6,576 bases of DNA. Source: JBBQKF01 sp038326615 (GTDB taxonomy: Bacteria > Bacillota > Clostridia > Saccharofermentanales > UBA5734). Shown one piece after another: positions 6,528-6,576 of the stretch. Location: the NCBI GenBank assembly GCA_038326615.1, contig JBBQKF010000138.1, positions 1-6,576 of the forward strand. Direction: 5' to 3'. The translations under genes were made by a program, and so were the position numbers. The stretch's first letter is position 1; every line of letters starts with the position of its first letter. The notes below the pieces were generated by a model. That model ran no database searches, had not been told where the DNA came from, and saw nothing but the letters and a program-made list of their open reading frames with translations.

Positions 6528-6576
6528 TTAAAGGCATAAGCAATGGAATGAGAAAACAAGATGAGGAAACTAATCT

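Noticed and set aside
6548..6576. Possible start of a further + strand gene (ATG at 6548 or 6561)
   Set aside because: Neither ATG has a convincing ribosome binding site and fewer than 10 codons are visible.

Overview
The window comes from an AT-rich, low-GC Gram-positive bacterium, most likely an anaerobe of the class Clostridia. The evidence is strong AGGAGG-type ribosome binding sites, a TTG start codon, sigma-A-type promoters, a non-mevalonate isoprenoid gene, a compact MetH without its C-terminal reactivation domain, and a lipobox lipoprotein. The genus cannot be fixed from this sequence. All genes look chromosomal and of housekeeping type. I see no insertion sequence, phage gene, CRISPR array, tRNA or rRNA.

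Left part, + strand (1-2310): a lysine-rich single-pass membrane protein of unknown function is followed by a perfect 17-bp hairpin. Next come ispE (isoprenoid precursor synthesis) and a GntR/FCD-type transcriptional regulator 27 bases after it. The regulator probably shares the ispE transcript. A long hairpin with an A-run before it and a T-run after it closes this block at 2336-2385 and can also end the convergent met transcript.

Middle part, - strand (2433-5706): metF and metH form a tight operon read from right to left, with 3 bases between them. MetF makes 5-methyl-tetrahydrofolate and MetH passes that methyl group through cobalamin to homocysteine, giving methionine. As sequenced, metF is broken by one extra G in a run of six near codon 53. 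Both halves are otherwise well conserved, so a sequencing error is the simplest reading, but true inactivation or slippage is possible.

Right part, + strand (5707-6576): a 188-base divergent intergenic region carries a weak promoter candidate for metF and a strong extended -10 promoter for a 210-residue lipoprotein of unknown function. The last 49 bases hold no gene I can support.

I did not find a convincing new multi-gene system. The points most worth checking are the metF frameshift, a 20-residue insertion in IspE bounded by near-repeated codons, the hairpin directly before ispE, and the two uncharacterised envelope proteins.
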